Assembly (NCBI GenBank): GCA_022575985.1
Contig: JAKSXM010000007.1
Span: forward strand, 58,930,501-58,994,500
DNA: 64,000 nucleotides
Source of the DNA: Anagrus nilaparvatae
Taxonomy: Eukaryota; Arthropoda; Insecta; Hymenoptera; Mymaridae
Direction: 5' to 3'
Positions 62,313 to 64,000 of this stretch are shown piece by piece. Both the position numbers and the translations under genes were made by a program. Positions within the stretch are counted from its first letter, which is position 1. Every line of letters starts with the position of its first letter. Under the pieces are notes generated by a model. The model searched no databases, was not told the DNA's origin, and was given only the letters and a program-made list of their open reading frames with translations.

Positions 62313-62443
62313 TTTATTTATTACAGTTTTTTTTTTTAATTTATTTATTTATAAGGAAATTTTATTTATGTATACGTTTTGAAGAAAAAAAAGTTTATTA
62401 TTGAAGTAAATTTGTAAAACGTGAAATTTTTTAATTATTAATC

Positions 62444-62492
62444 ATGAAGATCATACTTTTATTTGTGCTTGCTGGTGCTTATTATGCTTCAG
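62444..62492 (+). CDS. First coding exon of a secreted protein (signal peptide only)
   Basis: ATG at 62444 opens MKIILLFVLAGAYYAS, a textbook signal peptide (short basic start, hydrophobic core, small residues before the cut). It is followed immediately by a donor (TCA G|gtttgt) in phase 1. Such single signal-peptide exons are common in insect genes for secreted proteins. No downstream exon with matching phase is recognisable before 64,000; a frame after an acceptor-like tttcag at 63726 closes at once in the required phase. The product is therefore unknown and the rest presumably lies outside the window. Confidence 0.55.
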
Positions 62493-64000
62493 GTTTGTTT
62501 TTTTTTGAAAATTCATTTATTAAAAAAAAGTGAAAATAATAAATTTAAGTACTTTTCTTATGGTAAAAGCTTTTTAAGAACAAACAAAAAAAGAGTTAAA
62601 TAACAATAAAAAAAAAAAGTATAAATTATAGATATTGTTGTCAAAAAAGATTTTTTAAGGGCTCATAAATATTAAAAAAATTTTTATGATATAATCATAT
62701 TTTTTTTTGTCTGTTCGAAAAAAAAACAAGATTATAATATTAAAGACTGCATTTTTTTTTTATTGTTGTTAAAAAACTCATTATGCATAATAATATTATG
62801 ATGACAATGACGACTTCAAATATGAAGATGATTTTTATAATAATAATTCCGAAAAAAAAATATAAATGAAAAAAAAAAAAATAAAAAAACCGCCAGACGT
62901 CTCAAGGACTTCAGGTCATTTACCACCTGCATAGTTTCTTTCTTATAATTTAAAGAACAAATTTATCTGTATCTATTTTTTTTGTTGGTTTTTTATAATT
63001 AGAATCATTGGATACAACAGTGTAGAAAAAAAGGGTCATTTTAATAGACTTAATTATGGCTAGACGTCAGGGATATTTTTTTTTTAGATTATAGGTTTTT
63101 TGTTGTAATTTGAAAGATTATTGGAATGATTCAGGGGTTAGTTTTTTTTTGGTTTCTAAATTTAGAAACGGAGGTAAGGATCAAAGTAAAAATAATTGGT
63201 TCAAAAATAAAATGGTTAAAAAAAGCCACACCGTGTATTCATAAAACTGAGTTATACAACTTTTGTAATTTAAATTTGTATCATATTAATTATGTCAGCC
63301 GAAAGTAAATTTTCTAAGAGTAATTTACCAAATCTAAAAGCTTAACAACAAGACAAAATGAGATAAAAATCACAAAATGTTATTAAAAACTTTTAGTAAC
63401 CGAAAAAAAGCTTTTTTTCCACTCATTTACCACCTGTTGCATTCTACCCAGTCTGACTCCTAAATTATAGGTATAAAAAGTAGCTCATATAAAATATTGT
63501 TTTTGTTTATCTGTTAAAAAGAGAAAAAATTTATTTCTAAAGTAGGTAACTAACTTCGTAACATTTCATAATAGATAAGTAATTATACAATAATATATCA
63601 TAATTAAACTATATTGATAATAATTTTTTTCCCTCATCTTATATTTCACATCCTATAAATGTATATGTTATGCACAATATTCAAAATATATTTTTTGTCA
63701 ATTATCATAAATTTAATGAATTTCAGATTGCTCTGATTGATTTGGCCAGAGATTCCTTATCAATTCAAGCAGAGCAACTTGAAAGTTTACTTTTAGTGAA
63801 ATTTAACCCTTTTTTAGATGATAATCGAGTTCTGTGATAATCATATTTTAGAATCATTATTAATTATTTTATTTTATTCAAATTATTGACGTCACTGATA
63901 ATATCAGTAAATATTTTATCTGATGAAAACTGGATTTTCAAATTTATGAAACTGATGTTAAAATAGAAAAGAAAGTAATTATCATAATCACTATTTACTT
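62493..64000. other. Presumed first intron of the secreted-protein gene
   Basis: AT-rich, long A and T runs, no exon supported. catttaccacctg occurs twice (about 62917 and 63425) without clear meaning. Confidence 0.35.

Noticed and set aside
63726..63837. Frame after tttcag as the second exon of the signal-peptide gene
   Set aside because: Joining in the required phase gives an immediate stop; the longer open frame is in another phase.

Overview
The window is very AT-rich, repeat-dense eukaryotic DNA. Genes are split by short GT-AG introns, and non-LTR and Penelope-type retroelements are present. The Toll-family receptor and the short introns point to an arthropod, most likely an insect. No sequence here fixes the species; a strongly AT-rich insect such as a parasitoid wasp would fit, but that is a guess. 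I find only three or four host loci in 64 kb; the rest is mobile DNA at different stages of decay.

Layout. 1-1.1 kb: last three exons of a monocarboxylate-transporter-like (SLC16/MFS) gene, plus strand. 2.6-5.1 kb: an uninterrupted 836-codon Penelope-like element ORF (reverse transcriptase plus GIY-YIG nuclease). 7.2-10.1 kb: last four exons of a cytosolic carboxypeptidase (CCP1/AGTPBP1 type), minus strand, with minisatellites in an intron. 12.4-13.3 kb: a long palindrome. 14.5-30.5 kb: copy 1 of a segmental duplication, carrying a complete six-exon Toll-like receptor (893 codons). 31-41.3 kb: spacer with a dead jockey-type element, four long palindromes, an ORF1 remnant and a 1.4-kb TIR element. 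41.8-49.25 kb: copy 2 of the duplication. Its Toll frame is open through five introns but ends at 672 codons, before the membrane span and TIR domain, and its 3' end is cut by a non-LTR insertion (49.25-51.6 kb). 51.6-62.4 kb: mostly gene-free, with relics of Penelope, a tnp2-like transposase and a jockey-type element. 62.4 kb: a signal-peptide exon whose gene runs beyond the window.

Two themes stand out. First, the Toll pair: copy 1 has the ectodomain, membrane span and TIR domain (with an altered box 2), whereas copy 2 could only make a secreted leucine-rich ectodomain. Identity between the copies is patchy, with some blocks nearly identical including introns, which suggests gene conversion. 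Second, at least ten long inverted repeats (about 0.3-1.8 kb, arms about 150-550 bp) from several unrelated families, some nested in one another. Because the duplication gives an unoccupied allele for many of them, several can be shown from sequence alone to be insertions. One family ends 8 bp upstream of the Toll start codon in both copies. All product names are inferred by reading translated sequence; no database search was run.
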